Shown: one piece after another, positions 48,171 through 62,000 of the stretch | How the letters are laid out: each line of letters starts with the position of its first letter | Position numbering within the stretch: position 1 is the stretch's first letter | Assembly: GCF_021869535.1 (NCBI RefSeq) | Contig: NW_026262690.1 | Coordinates: 90,379,995-90,443,994 of the forward strand | DNA from: Mytilus californianus | Taxonomy: Eukaryota; Mollusca; Bivalvia; Mytilida; Mytilidae | DNA: 64,000 nt | Direction: 5' to 3' | The notes under the pieces: model-generated | The model's database searches: none | The model's input: the letters and a program-made list of their open reading frames with translations, nothing else | What the model was told of the DNA's origin: nothing | Translations under genes and position numbers: made by a program

Positions 48171-50124
48171 AATGATCTCAATTCTTTTAATTAGAATAAA
48201 CTACACATGAACTAAGAAACTTACCGTGAAGAAGTCGGATACAGAATTTCATATCTGAACTTGTCTTTTCGCATTCACGTCCATGGATTATTTGTTAAAA
48301 TTGTCAGAAGTAATTTCTGATTTCTCATCCAAGTACTTAATGTTATGCTATTACAATTCAAAACATATCTAGCAAATATAAAGTAGCTAGGAAGAATAAA
48401 TCAGACAGTTTTACTATTCTTACTCTTAGATTGTCTGCTTTCTGATGATTGATCAACGGAAATGAACCAGTGTCAATAATCGAAAGTCGTACTCGAAAAG
48501 GCTGTGAAATATTTCCGTTTCAAGACTTCAAGACTGAACATCAAAACTATAATACAAATGTTTTTAGCATAACGATACGTCCAAATGTAAGTAAGGCGTA
48601 AGAACATTAAAACTGGAAGTGAACGTCCAGTATTAACTCTTGATCTATATCGACAGGGCAACGTCATCAGTATTGCGCATGCTGATTGATCCGTATTAGG
48701 GCTGATTTGCTCGTATCATTTAATAAATGATTTTATCATGCCTAGACTCCTAAGACTAAACTGAAATTTAAAGGAATTAAATAAAAAGAAAATTTTATCG
48801 AATCTTTGAATTATGAATTTAATGCAAGAAAAAATTGTCAATACTTCAGAATATCAGTGAACAATTTTCATCATACTAAAAGTGCAATGGATAAATTTCT
48901 CGTTTGTATGACTTCGTGAGTTTCATCCAATTTACTCAGCTAAAATGTGATGGAATGCTTCAGTAGGCTATTCATTTGGTATTTGATTTCATCCTGCATA
49001 AGTCCTAATGCCAAACTTTAATTCAAAATGGTAAAACAAAAATACCGAACTCCAAGGCAAATTCAAAAAGGGGAAGTCCATAAAAACTGTCCATTAAATT
49101 ATATAAGTAAAAATAAAAGCTTATCAAATTTTTTGAAATATGAATTTGATGCAAGATATAAAAAGCAATAATTTAATACTTCAGAATATTAGAGAATATG
49201 TTTGGTAATTATAATTGTGACCTACCATGACATTTCCAGGCATATGGCGGTAAACGTCATAATGAGAAAACGTAGATGTAAAGTCACGTAACGTAATCGG
49301 GTCTCCTGTTATTAAATTTTTAAACGAATGAAATAAAATTGTTTCAAAGCTGTTAAAACTAAAGAAATCGACATGAAAAGATAGCTGTTGAGGGACCAGC
49401 CTTTAAAATATTACATTTAATAAATTTGAATTAGAAATAAGCATTACTTTATATTAAGGTAACATAAGAATTAAGATTTTAGATTTTGTACTTTCAATTT
49501 TAAAGATTGCCACTATTGAAAAATAAAGGTACACTGCATAGAAAATTCACAAAAAATTACAACTTCATAATAATACAAATTGTAATACAATTAAAAAAAA
49601 TATGCAAGGTATCTTTATGAATAAAAGTAGATGAAAAGAGGGAGCACTTCTATCAGCCCTTTTGGGGTAGGATGTGAGCAGCACGACATTCAGTACCAAA
49701 CCTTTTCATATATTTTAAACATTTAAAAAGAAAAAAAACTTTAGCTTTGTTACACAATTTCATAGCTGATTTGATTTGATAACTAATGCATTTATTACAT
49801 TGTTTTTTTTTGGACATTACAAGTTCTAAATATTTCAGATACTTATATTATATATCGAATCTTAATTTCTAAACCTTATCACATATTATGAAGCTAGAAA
49901 TAGTGACTTATTTCAGTTACTCCTCCCTACCACCCATACATAGTAGGTGACCCCTTTTTTTAACCCTTATACAAATTTTTAAAGAGAAAAAGCAAATATG
50001 AAAAAGTTGTCATGCATACTCTTTACATTTATAACTCAAAATGGTTTGACAGGTATGATAAAAGGGTAGCAAATAAATCCTACAGCTACCAAAGATTATA
50101 CATGTTTAGTATATCAATATGTAT

Positions 50125-50385
50125 AGAGGTCTCAGTGGTCGTGTCATCTAAGTATTTGATCTACAGTGATCGTTAGCCTGTCAACACTGAGATTGTGAGT
50201 TTTTAACCCTCCTTTTGATGTGTGTATTATACTCCGATCTAGGATTGCAAGTTTTCCTGCCGAAGTCTGTGATTCTCTCTCATTACTTTGACTTCTTCTG
50301 ACAAAGAAATCCAATATATATAGCCAAAGTGTTTAAAGTGGTGTTCAACACCATAAAACAATCAACCAATCAATGTGCATGTATA
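50125..50385 (+). repeat. tRNA-derived SINE with aatcaatcaat-like tail
   Basis: tcagtggtcgtgtca (A box) and gtgagtttttaacccTCC (eroded B box) are followed by a body ending gtttaaagtggtgttcaaca, ccataaaacaatcaaccaat, caat. This head and tail match a SINE class common in molluscs. Confidence 0.6.
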
Positions 50386-51667
50386 CAATCATTGTATATC
50401 TTCGTACATGTACAAGTGTGGACACAGATCAGTGTAGATAGTATGTTGGGATGTTTGACAATGTTTTCTGTATTTTCTGACAAAAAAGTTTTCTGTGTTT
50501 TCCCTCATAGTGTTCTATGTTAAACTGTGTCGTTTATTCAATATTGGGTTTGATATTCAAGACTGTTATGGAGGAGACACTATTTGTATGGATTACTAAA
50601 TGATTCTGTTAAAATATGTTCCACAACTTTGCTTTTGGATAACAGAAAAAACTCAAACTTAGTAGAGAAACACATTAGGTGCGTTTCTGGATGATGTGAT
50701 TTTAATATGCAAGATAGTTTCAGAGAACCTGTATTATGTTCTTTTCATATGGTATTATTTATTTCCGTTGTGGTGGTCATTTCTTACTTGGACCTGTAAA
50801 TTAGTGAAGGATTATCCTAGTATCATTCGAAATTGTTAGAAGATGTCTAATAGTTCTTAGTAATGATAATTCCGGCCATACACATGGGGCTAGATGAGCT
50901 AGAAAGTACGCTTCTGTTGTATCAAACATGTATTTATTTATTTCTTTAAAAATAGCTTCTTCTTAGATTCTCAAAGGCCTGGTTGAAGTTATATAAAAGA
51001 AGATTTTACCATTATGAAATAATTTTGATAACATGGTAAATCAAGTTTATTTGTTTTTGATTCTTACTTTCTAAAAATAAATTATTACAAATAGTGTAGA
51101 CATAAAGAAATATGAACTATGATTCTGTAGTATTTGAAATGAAAACGGTATTGCAGAATATTTTTTGTTTCAAGGCTTTTGTAATGTGGATAAAAATATA
51201 AATGAAACCTATAGGATGCAGTTTTGTTGTGGTATAAATATGAACATTCATGTAATCTGGTAATTAACATTCACACAAATAACGAAATCAACGAAGGAAT
51301 GATAAAAGTTGAACAACCAAAGATAATTTTAGAAACTGACTAGGCATTGTGAGTTTCGTCCATCTATACTATTAAATGAGAAGACCTCATTTTGTGTGTC
51401 GTTTCTCTTCCTTCCACAATAAATTAATCATCATGCCTCTGTGTCCTATAGGTACCATGCATAGTCGCATTTGTCATCCTCGCATATGATTATTCAGTTT
51501 GAGTTATTTTGGGAAGAAAACGAAAATAAAGGCGTTCGGATATTGTTTCCGCCATCGGACGGACTTTTAGGTCATAGACAAGACTTCCGTTTAGGACTGT
51601 TTTAAAATTAAACATTATTTTCCAAAAATACATGGAGACAGGACAATTATTTTAGCGTTTTTTTATA

Positions 51668-51797
51668 AATAAAGTGTATTTGCTATTTACTATCAATTCC
51701 AAGTTTACTATCTCCGGCGGTCACTGATTTATTATATAGAGAGCAGTGGATAGTAAACTTGGAATTGATAGTAAATAGCAAATACACTTTACTTATA
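51668..51797. mobile_element. Near-perfect hairpin MITE (~45-bp arms)
   Basis: aagtgtatttgctatttact and atcaattccaagtttactat (51670-51712) are inverted at 51752-51795 with almost no mismatch. The short loop holds ctccggcggtcactga. Confidence 0.85.
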
Positions 51798-52293
51798 GTA
51801 GATGTATGTTCATAGTATACAGAAAAACGCGAAAATAATTTGAAATTAACAGAAAACAAAAAATAAGGGACTTTGGAAAAAAGGGGGAGGGCTAAAAAAA
51901 ATTTGCCTGTCCCCAAGTACCTATGACTTTTGATACCTTTCCTGAAATTCTCCAGTCATAAAATCTTTTACAAAAATTCATCATACAACAGTTTACATGC
52001 TTTCAACCACGCTCTAAATGCCCGCGATTTCGCGGGTGTGTTCTAGTATTTATAAATGAATGACCAGTTGCACTCAGGACTCTTAAGTAGGCAGTACAGA
52101 TGGTTAAAATAGTGTTACAAAACCAACAAGCAATCATATTACAAGTAGCAATATTTGGTATATTTCTATGCGATTTGGAGGTCCTGAAAATAGACGTGTC
52201 AATTAGTTATATTATTTGTAAATAAAAGTATATGTATATAAAACTTAAACATAGTTGTGTGGTAAAAATAGTCAGTAAACAACAAGTATATGT

Positions 52294-52575
52294 CACTAGT
52301 GTCAAGCTATCCAGCAATTCTCATCCTGCAATTCTCTTTATAAAAATCTATCCTGCAATTCGTCATCCTGCAATTGCGTTTGGAAAACTACTTGAGCGAC
52401 AATTTTATTTTTCTTTAAAATCATAGTTTTTGACCTTTTCTGTTCGAAAACAAGATTTATATCGAACATCAAAGATTTTTATATCCCATTAACAAAATTT
52501 TAAATTTAGTTTGCAAATTTCTAACTCATATTTACGGTTTTGTAATTAGCATTTACAATAATATCATGATGACGA
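52294..52575 (+). repeat. Left terminal inverted repeat of the satellite element
   Basis: Contains four spaced copies of atcctgcaattc/atccagcaattc within the first 80 bp, then aaaactacttgagcgacaat and ttgaccttttctgttcgaaa. Inverted match at the right end is ~85% by eye. Confidence 0.75.
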
Positions 52576-52744
52576 TTCAAACAAAGTATTATCTGTTAAT
52601 CAGTCCAGAATGTGATTCGTGTAAACCCATGTTTAACCCAAATTTGCGATTTTCGAAACTCATATTAACGACTAAAAATAAAGAATTTTGATGTAAAATA
52701 AATTTTTTCATGGTATACCTACAACACAACTTCTATTTGAAACT

Positions 52745-55700
52745 GGGTCACCCACTTGTTCAAACCCATTTCCCCGGCAGTTCTTTATGGCTAGGCATTA
52801 TAGACGATGCCCTAAGGAATAGCTATTGGACAGTACTACAACGTGAGGGTAAAGAATTTCTGGGGTAAGCATTCTTAAAGGCCGAAAATTTCGTCCGTAA
52901 CACGGACAAAATAGTCGTATTTGATAAAATATGCACTGGGGTCACCCACTTGTTCAAACCCATTGCCCCGGCAGTTCTGTATGGCTAGGGATTATAGACT
53001 CTGCTCTAATAAATAGCTACGGGGTAGTACTACAACCAGGGGACAAAGAATTTCTGGGGTAAGCATTACTAGAGGACGAAAATTGCGTCCGAAACATAGA
53101 AATAAAGCCAAATTCGATAAAATACGCATTGGGGGCACCCACTTTCCGACCCACTGTCTCGGTAGTTCTTTATGGCTAGGCATTATAGACGATGCCCTAA
53201 GGAATAGCTATTGGACAGTACTACAACGTGAGGGTAAAGAATTTCTGGAGTAAGCATTCTTCAAGGCCGAAAATTTCGTCCGTAACACGGACAAAATAGT
53301 CGTATTTGATAAAATATGCACTGGGGTCACCCACTTGTTCAAACCCATTGCCCCGGCAGTTCTGTATGGCTAGGGATTATAGACTCTGCTCTAATAAATA
53401 GCTACGGGGTAGTACTACAACCAGGGGACAAAGAATTTCTGGGGTAAGCATTACTAGAGGACGAAAATTGCGTCCGAAACATAGAAATAAAGCCAAATTC
53501 GATAAAATACGCATTGGGGGCACCCACTTTCCGACCCACTGTCTCGGTAGTTCTTTATGGCTAGGCATTATAGACGATGCCCTAAGGAATAGCTATTGGA
53601 CAGTACTACAACGTGAGGGTAAAGAATTTCTGGGGTAAGCATTCTTAAAGGCCGAAAATTTCGTCCGTAACACGGACAAAATAGTCGTATTTGATAAAAT
53701 ATGCACTGGGGTCACCCACTTGTTCAAACCCATTGCCCCGGCAGTTCTGTATGGCTAGGGATTATAGACTCTGCTCTAATAAATAGCTACGGGGTAGTAC
53801 TACAACCAGGGGACAAAGAATTTCTGGGGTAAGCATTACTAGAGGACGAAAATTGCGTCCGAAACATAGAAATAAAGCCAAATTCGATAAAATACGCATT
53901 GGGGGCACCCACTTTCCGACCCACTGTCTCGGTAGTTCTTTATGGCTAGGCATTATAGACGATGCCCTAAGGAATAGCTATTGGACAGTACTACAACGTG
54001 AGGGTAAAGAATTTCTGGGGTAAGCATTCTTAAAGGCCGAAAATTTCGTCCGTAACACGGACAAAATAGTCGTATTTGATAAAATATGCACTGGGGTCAC
54101 CCACTTGTTCAAACCCATTGCCCCGGCAGTTCTGTATGGCTAGGGATTATAGACTCTGCTCTAATAAATAGCTACGGGGTAGTACTACAACCAGGGGACA
54201 AAGAATTTCTGGGGTAAGCATTACTAGAGGACGAAAATTGCGTCCGAAACATAGAAATAAAGCCAAATTCGATAAAATACGCATTGGGGGCACCCACTTT
54301 CCGACCCACTGTCTCGGTAGTTCTTTATGGCTAGGCATTATAGACGATGCCCTAAGGAATAGCTATTGGACAGTACTACAACGTGAGGGTAAAGAATTTC
54401 TGGGGTAAGCATTCTTAAAGGCCGAAAATTTCGTCCGTAACACGGACAAAATAGTCGTATTTGATAAAATATGCACTGGGGTCACCCACTTGTTCAAACC
54501 CATTGCCCCGGCAGTTCTGTATGGCTAGGGATTATAGACTCTGCTCTAATAAATAGCTACGGGGTAGTACTACAACCAGGGGACAAAGAATTTCTGGGGT
54601 AAGCATTACTAGAGGACGAAAATTGCGTCCGAAACATAGAAATAAAGCCAAATTCGATAAAATACGCATTGGGGGCACCCACTTTCCGACCCACTGTCTC
54701 GGTAGTTCTTTATGGCTAGGCATTATAGACGATGCCCTAAGGAATAGCTATTGGACAGTACTACAACGTGAGGGTAAAGAATTTCTGGGGTAAGCATTCT
54801 TAAAGGCCGAAAATTTCGTCCGTAACACGGACAAAATAGTCGTATTTGATAAAATATGCACTGGGGTCACCCACTTGTTCAAACCCATTGCCCCGGCAGT
54901 TCTGTATGGCTAGGGATTATAGACTCTGCTCTAATAAATAGCTACGGGGTAGTACTACAACCAGGGGACAAAGAATTTCTGGGGTAAGCATTACTAGAGG
55001 ACGAAAATTGCGTCCGAAACATAGAAATAAAGCCAAATTCGATAAAATACGCATTGGGGGCACCCACTTTCCGACCCACTGTCTCGGTAGTTCTTTATGG
55101 CTAGGCATTATAGACGATGCCCTAAGGCATAGCTATTGGACAGTACTACAACGTGAGGGTAAAGAATTTCTGGGGTAAGCATTCTTAAAGGCCGAAAATT
55201 TCGTCCGTAACACGGACAAAATAGTCGTATTTGATAAAATATGCACTGGGGTCACCCACTTGTTCAAACCCATTGCCCCGGCAGTTCTGTATGGCTAGGG
55301 ATTATAGACTCTGCTCTAATAAATAGCTACGGGGTAGTACTACAACCAGGGGACAAAGAATTTCTGGGGTAAGCATTACTAGAGGACGAAAATTGCGTCC
55401 GAAACATAGAAATAAAGCCAAATTCGATAAAATACGCATTGGGGGCACCCACTTTCCGACCCACTGTCTCGGTAGTTCTTTATGGCTAGGCATTATAGAC
55501 GATGCCCTAAGGCATAGCTATTGGACAGTACTACAACGTGAGGGTAAAGAATTTCTGGGGTAAGCATTCTTAAAGGCCGAAAATTTCGTCCGTAACACGG
55601 ACAAAATAGTCGTATTTGATAAAATATGCACTGGGGTCACCCACTTGTTCAAACCCATTGCCCCGGCAGTTCTGTATGGCTAGGGATTATAGACTCTGCT

Positions 55701-58298
55701 CTAATAAATAGCTACGGGGTAGTACTACAACCAGGGGACAAAGAATTTCTGGGGTAAGCATTACTAGAGGACGAAAATTGCGTCCGAAACATAGAAATAA
55801 AGCCAAATTCGATAAAATACGCATTGGGGGCACCCACTTTCCGACCCACTGTCTCGGTAGTTCTTTATGGCTAGGCATTATAGACGATGCCCTAAGGAAT
55901 AGCTATTGGACAGTACTACAACGTGAGGGTAAAGAATTTCTGGGGTAAGCATTCTTAAAGGCCGAAAATTTCGTCCGTAACACGGACAAAATAGTCGTAT
56001 TTGATAAAATATGCACTGGGGTCACCCACTTGTTCAAACCCATTGCCCCGGCAGTTCTGTATGGCTAGGGATTATAGACTCTGCTCTAATAAATAGCTAC
56101 GGGGTAGTACTACAACCAGGGGACAAAGAATTTCTGGGGTAAGCATTACTAGAGGACGAAAATTGCGTCCGAAACATAGAAATAAAGCCAAATTCGATAA
56201 AATACGCATTGGGGGCACCCACTTTCCGACCCACTGTCTCGGTAGTTCTTTATGGCTAGGCATTATAGACGATGCCCTAAGGCATAGCTATTGGACAGTA
56301 CTACAACGTGAGGGTAAAGAATTTCTGGGGTAAGCATTCTTAAAGGCCGAAAATTTCGTCCGTAACACGGACAAAATAGTCGTATTTGATAAAATATGCA
56401 CTGGGGTCACCCACTTGTTCAAACCCATTGCCCCGGCAGTTCTGTATGGCTAGGGATTATAGACTCTGCTCTAATAAATAGCTACGGGGTAGTACTACAA
56501 CCAGGGGACAAAGAATTTCTGGGGTAAGCATTACTAGAGGACGAAAATTGCGTCCGAAACATAGAAATAAAGCCAAATTCGATAAAATACGCATTGGGGG
56601 CACCCACTTTCCGACCCACTGTCTCGGTAGTTCTTTATGGCTAGGCATTATAGACGATGCCCTAAGGCATAGCTATTGGACAGTACTACAACGTGAGGGT
56701 AAAGAATTTCTGGGGTAAGCATTCTTAAAGGCCGAAAATTTCGTCCGTAACACGGACAAAATAGTCGTATTTGATAAAATATGCACTGGGGTCACCCACT
56801 TGTTCAAACCCATTGCCCCGGCAGTTCTGTATGGCTAGGGATTATAGACTCTGCTCTAATAAATAGCTACGGGGTAGTACTACAACCAGGGGACAAAGAA
56901 TTTCTGGGGTAAGCATTACTAGAGGACGAAAATTGCGTCCGAAACATAGAAATAAAGCCAAATTCGATAAAATACGCATTGGGGGCACCCACTTTCCGAC
57001 CCACTGTCTCGGTAGTTCTTTATGGCTAGGCATTATAGACGATGCCCTAAGGAATAGCTATTGGACAGTACTACAACGTGAGGGTAAAGAATTTCTGGGG
57101 TAAGCATTCTTAAAGGCCGAAAATTTCGTCCGTAACACGGACAAAATAGTCGTATTTGATAAAATATGCACTGGGGTCACCCACTTGTTCAAACCCATTG
57201 CCCCGGCAGTTCTGTATGGCTAGGGATTATAGACTCTGCTCTAATAAATAGCTACGGGGTAGTACTACAACCAGGGGACAAAGAATTTCTGGGGTAAGCA
57301 TTACTAGAGGACGAAAATTGCGTCCGAAACATAGAAATAAAGCCAAATTCGATAAAATACGCATTGGGGGCACCCACTTTCCGACCCACTGTCTCGGTAG
57401 TTCTTTATGGCTAGGCATTATAGACGATGCCCTAAGGAATAGCTATTGGACAGTACTACAACGTGAGGGTAAAGAATTTCTGGGGTAAGCATTCTTAAAG
57501 GCCGAAAATTTCGTCCGTAACACGGACAAAATAGTCGTATTTGATAAAATATGCACTGGGGTCACCCACTTGTTCAAACCCATTGCCCCGGCAGTTCTGT
57601 ATGGCTAGGGATTATAGACTCTGCTCTAATAAATAGCTACGGGGTAGTACTACAACCAGGGGACAAAGAATTTCTGGGGTAAGCATTACTAGAGGACGAA
57701 AATTGCGTCCGAAACATAGAAATAAAGCCAAATTCGATAAAATACGCATTGGGGGCACCCACTTTCCGACCCACTGTCTCGGTAGTTCTTTATGGCTAGG
57801 CATTATAGACGATGCCCTAAGGAATAGCTATTGGACAGTACTACAACGTGAGGGTAAAGAATTTCTGGGGTAAGCATTCTTAAAGGCCGAAAATTTCGTC
57901 CGTAACACGGACAAAATAGTCGTATTTGATAAAATATGCACTGGGGTCACCCACTTGTTCAAACCCATTGCCCCGGCAGTTCTGTATGGCTAGGGATTAT
58001 AGACTCTGCTCTAATAAATAGCTACGGGGTAGTACTACAACCAGGGGACAAAGAATTTCTGGGGTAAGCATTACTAGAGGACGAAAATTGCGTCCGAAAC
58101 ATAGAAATAAAGCCAAATTCGATAAAATACGCATTGGGGGCACCCACTTTCCGACCCACTGTCTCGGTAGTTCTTTATGGCTAGGCATTATAGACGATGC
58201 CCTAAGGAATAGCTATTGGACAGTACTACAACGTGAGGGTAAAGAATTTCTGGGGTAAGCATTCTTAAAGGCCGAAAATTTCGTCCGTAACACGGAAA
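52745..58298 (+). repeat. Homogeneous satellite array, 385-bp dimer, ~14.4 copies
   Basis: Repeats every 385 bp with almost no differences. Each unit is two related halves of ~190 bp: one with gcattcttaaaggccgaaaa and ctctaataaatagctacggg, the other with gcattactagaggacgaaaa and cctaaggaatagctattgga. Both halves share aagaatttctggggtaagca and tatggctagg. 385 is not a multiple of 3, and the recurring 63-codon minus frame is therefore not a coding array. The first unit is a chimera of both halves. Confidence 0.97.
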
Positions 58299-59079
58299 AA
58301 AAATCATTAGTCAATACAAAACATATTTTGACTGCTAAGATTTGCAACTACATTCCAAGCAATTATATTGCAAATTATAACATTTGTTTGAATCATTTTC
58401 TATTTGAATAAACATTTTGACACATAAATATGTCTCACCTGTATACAGTTTTGATAACAAAAATGTTGAAATAGAAAAAGCAACACTTTAAAATATAAAT
58501 ATGCAAAACATGAATCCTGAGTACTAAAAGAACAGGACTAACTAATTTATGTGGAAATAAAATATGTCAATGTTTTGTATCAAACTACATCTCAAATACA
58601 GTATTGGCTTATTTTAAGTGGTTTTTTTACATTGTGTCATACATCAAATTTATTCGTTCAGTGTATGTTCACTTGTGTTGATATGTCTTTTGATTGAGTT
58701 AAGCCATTTCAATTGATATTTGATAGTGTGTCTTCTATGTTGTGATGTTACACTATTGTTTCAGGTAAGGGTGCAGGTTGGTTCCTATTAAAATGTTTAA
58801 ACCCATTTGTTTGCACCTTTCCAAAGTCAGGAACCTGTTTGAATGGTTTTACACTAGTCATTTTGGGGGCTCTTTATAGCTTGCTGTTCTGTGAGAGCCA
58901 AAGATCCGTGTTCACTGTTGAAGACCGTACTTTGACCTATAATGGTTTTTCTTTTACGAATTGTGACTGGGATGGAGAGTTGTCTCATTGTCTCTTCTTA
59001 AATATCTTATAACTGTCTTATCAATATACATCATTAAACACTTTTATATATAAACCATACTAACGTTTTAAAACACTGC
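58299..59079. other. Spacer between the opposed satellite arrays
   Basis: AT-rich, with no ORF worth calling. Holds the inverted family B copy (58780-59010). The left array breaks off mid-unit into an A run at 58299. Confidence 0.7.
58780..59010 (+). repeat. Repeat family B, inverted copy inside the satellite element spacer
   Basis: Reverse complement of the 30905 copy: ccaaagtcaggaacctgttt, gaccgtactttgacctataa, gggatggagagttgtctcat. Sits between the two inverted satellite arrays. Confidence 0.7.
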
Positions 59080-62000
59080 AAAGACAATGGATTGGAAAGT
59101 TTCTTGACCCCAATGCGTATTTATAGAATTTGGCATTTTTCTAATGGGTAATTTGACTTTTTTTCCCCGTGTTACGGACGAAGTTTTCGGCTTTAAGAAT
59201 GCTTACCCCAGAAATTCTTTACCTTCCTAATTTAGTACTATCCAATAGCTGTTCTTAGGGCAGAGTCTCTAATCCCTAGCCATTAAGAACTACCCAGACA
59301 ATTGGTTGGAAAGTGGGTGACCCTAGAGTGTATTTTATCGAATTTGGCTTTATTTCCATATTTCGGACGCAATTTTCGGCCTCTAGGAATGCTTACCCCA
59401 GAAATTCTTTACTCTCCCGATGTAGTACTATATAAAAGCTGTTCATTGAAGCAGAGTCTATAATCCCTAGCCATGAAGAACTACCCAGACAATTGGTTGG
59501 AAAGTGGGTGACCCTAGAGCGTATTTTATCGAAGTTGACTATATTTCCGTGTTTCGAACAAAATTTTTGGCATTTAAGAAAGCTTACCCCAGAAATTCTT
59601 TACTATCCCCATGTAGTACTATATAATAGGTATTCATTAAAGTAGAGTCTATAATCCCTAGCCATGAAGAACTACCCAGACAATGGTTTGAAAGTCGGTG
59701 ACCCCAGAGCATATTTTATCGAGTTTGGCTTTATTTCCGTGTTTCGAACGAAATTTTGGGCCTTTAAGAATGCTTACCCCAGAAATTCTTTTCTATCCAA
59801 ATGTAGCACTATATAATAGCTATTCATTGAAGCAGAGTCTATAATCCCCAGCCATTAAGAACTACCCAGATAATTGGTTGGAAAGTGGGTGACCCTAGAG
59901 CGTATTTTTTCGAATTTGGCTTTATTTCCATGTTTCGGACGACATTTTCGGCCTTTAAGAATTCTTACCCCAGAAATTCTTTACCCTCCCGTTGTAGTAA
60001 TATCCAATAGCTATTTACTAGAGCAGAGGTTATAATCCCTAGCTATAAAGAACTACCAAAACAATGGGTCGGAAGGTGGGTACCCAAATGCGCATTATAT
60101 CGAATTTGGCTTTATTTCCATATTTCGGACGACATTTTCGACCTTTAAGAATGCTTACCCCAGACATTCTTTACCCTCCCCATGTAGTACCATATAATAG
60201 CTATTCATTGAAGCAGAGTCTATAATCCCTAGTAATACAGAACTACCAAGACAATGGGTCGGAAAGTGGGTACCCCAATGCGTCTTTTATCGAATTTGGC
60301 TTTATTTCCATATTTCGGACGCAATTTTCGGCCTCTAGGAATGCTTACCCCAGAAATTATTTACTCTCCCGATGTAGCACTATATCAAAGCTATTCATTG
60401 AAGCAGAGTCTATAATCCCTAGCCATGAAGAACTACCCAGACAATTGGTTGGAAAGTGGGTGACCCTAGAGCGTATTTTATCGAATTTGGCTTTATTTCC
60501 ATGTTTCGGACGACATTTTCGGCCTTTAAGAATTCTTACCCTAGAAATTCTTTACCCTCCCGTTGTAGTAATATCCAATAGCTATTCACTAGAGCAGAGG
60601 TTATAATCCCTAGCTATAAAGAACTACCAAAACAATGGGTCGGAAAGTGGGTACCCCAATGCGTCTTTTATCGAATTTGGCTTTATTTCCATATTTCGGA
60701 CGCAATTTTCGGCCTCTAGGAATGTTTACCCCAGAAATTATTTACTCTCCCGTTGTAGCACTATATAAAAGCTATTCATTGAAGCAGAGTCTATAATCCC
60801 TAGCCATGAAGAACTACCCAGACAATTTGTTGGAAAGTGGGTGACCATTGAGCGTATTTTATTGAATTTGGCTTTATTTCCGTGTTTCGAACGACATTTT
60901 GGGCCTTTAAAAAAGCTTACCACAGAAATTCTTTACCCTCCCGATGTAGTATTATATAATAGCTATTCCTTGAAGCAGAGTCTCTAATCCCTAGCCATTA
61001 AGAACTACCCAGACAATTGGTTGGAAAGTGGGTGACCCTAGAGCGTATTTCATCGAATTTGGCTTTATTACCGTGTTTCGAACGACATTTTGGGCCTTTA
61101 AGAAAGCTTACCCCAGAAATTATTTACCCTCCTGATGTAGTTCTTTATAAAAGCTATTCATTGAAGCAGAGTCTATAATCCCTAGCTATAAAGAACTGCC
61201 CCGACAATTGGTTGGAAAGTGGGTGACCCTAGAGCGTATTTTATCGAATTTGGCTTTATTTCCAAGTTTCGGACGAAGTTTTCGGCCTTTAGAAATGCTT
61301 ACCCCAGAAATTCTCTACTATCCCAATGTAGTACTATATAATAGCTATTTATTAAAGGAGAGTCTATAATCCCCAGCCATTAAGAACTACCCAGATAATT
61401 GGTTGGAAAGTGGGTGACCCTAGAGCATATTCTATCGAATTTAGCTTTATTTCCATGTTTCGGATGACATTTTCGGCCTTTGAGAATTCTTACCCCAGAA
61501 ATTCTTTACCCTCCCGTTGTAGTAATATCCAATAGCTATTTATTAGAGCAGAGTTTATAATCCCTAGATATAAAAAACTACCAAAACAATGGGTCGGAAA
61601 GTGGGTACCCCAATGCGTATTTTATAGAATTAGGCTTTATTTCCATGTTTCGGACGACATTTTCGGCTTTTAAGAATGCTTACCCCAGAAATTCTTTACC
61701 CTCCCGATATAGAACTATATAAAAGCTATTTATTAGAGCAGAGTTTATAATCCCTAGCCATAAAGAACTACCCAGACAATTTGTTGGAAAGTGGGTGACC
61801 ATTGAGCGTATTTTATTGAATTTGGCTTTATTTCCGTGTTTCGAACGAAATTATGGGCCTTAAAAAAAACTTACCCCAGAAATTCTTTACTCTCCCGATG
61901 TAGTATTATATAATAGTTATTCCTTGAAGCAGAGTCTCTAATCCCTAGCCATTAAGAACTACCCAGACAATTGGTTGGAAAGTGGGTGATCCTAGAGCGT

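Noticed and set aside
52992..58188. A 63-codon minus-strand ORF repeated 14 times
   Set aside because: It recurs only because the 385-bp satellite repeats; the period is not a multiple of three, there is no family resemblance and the diverged array does not keep the frame.
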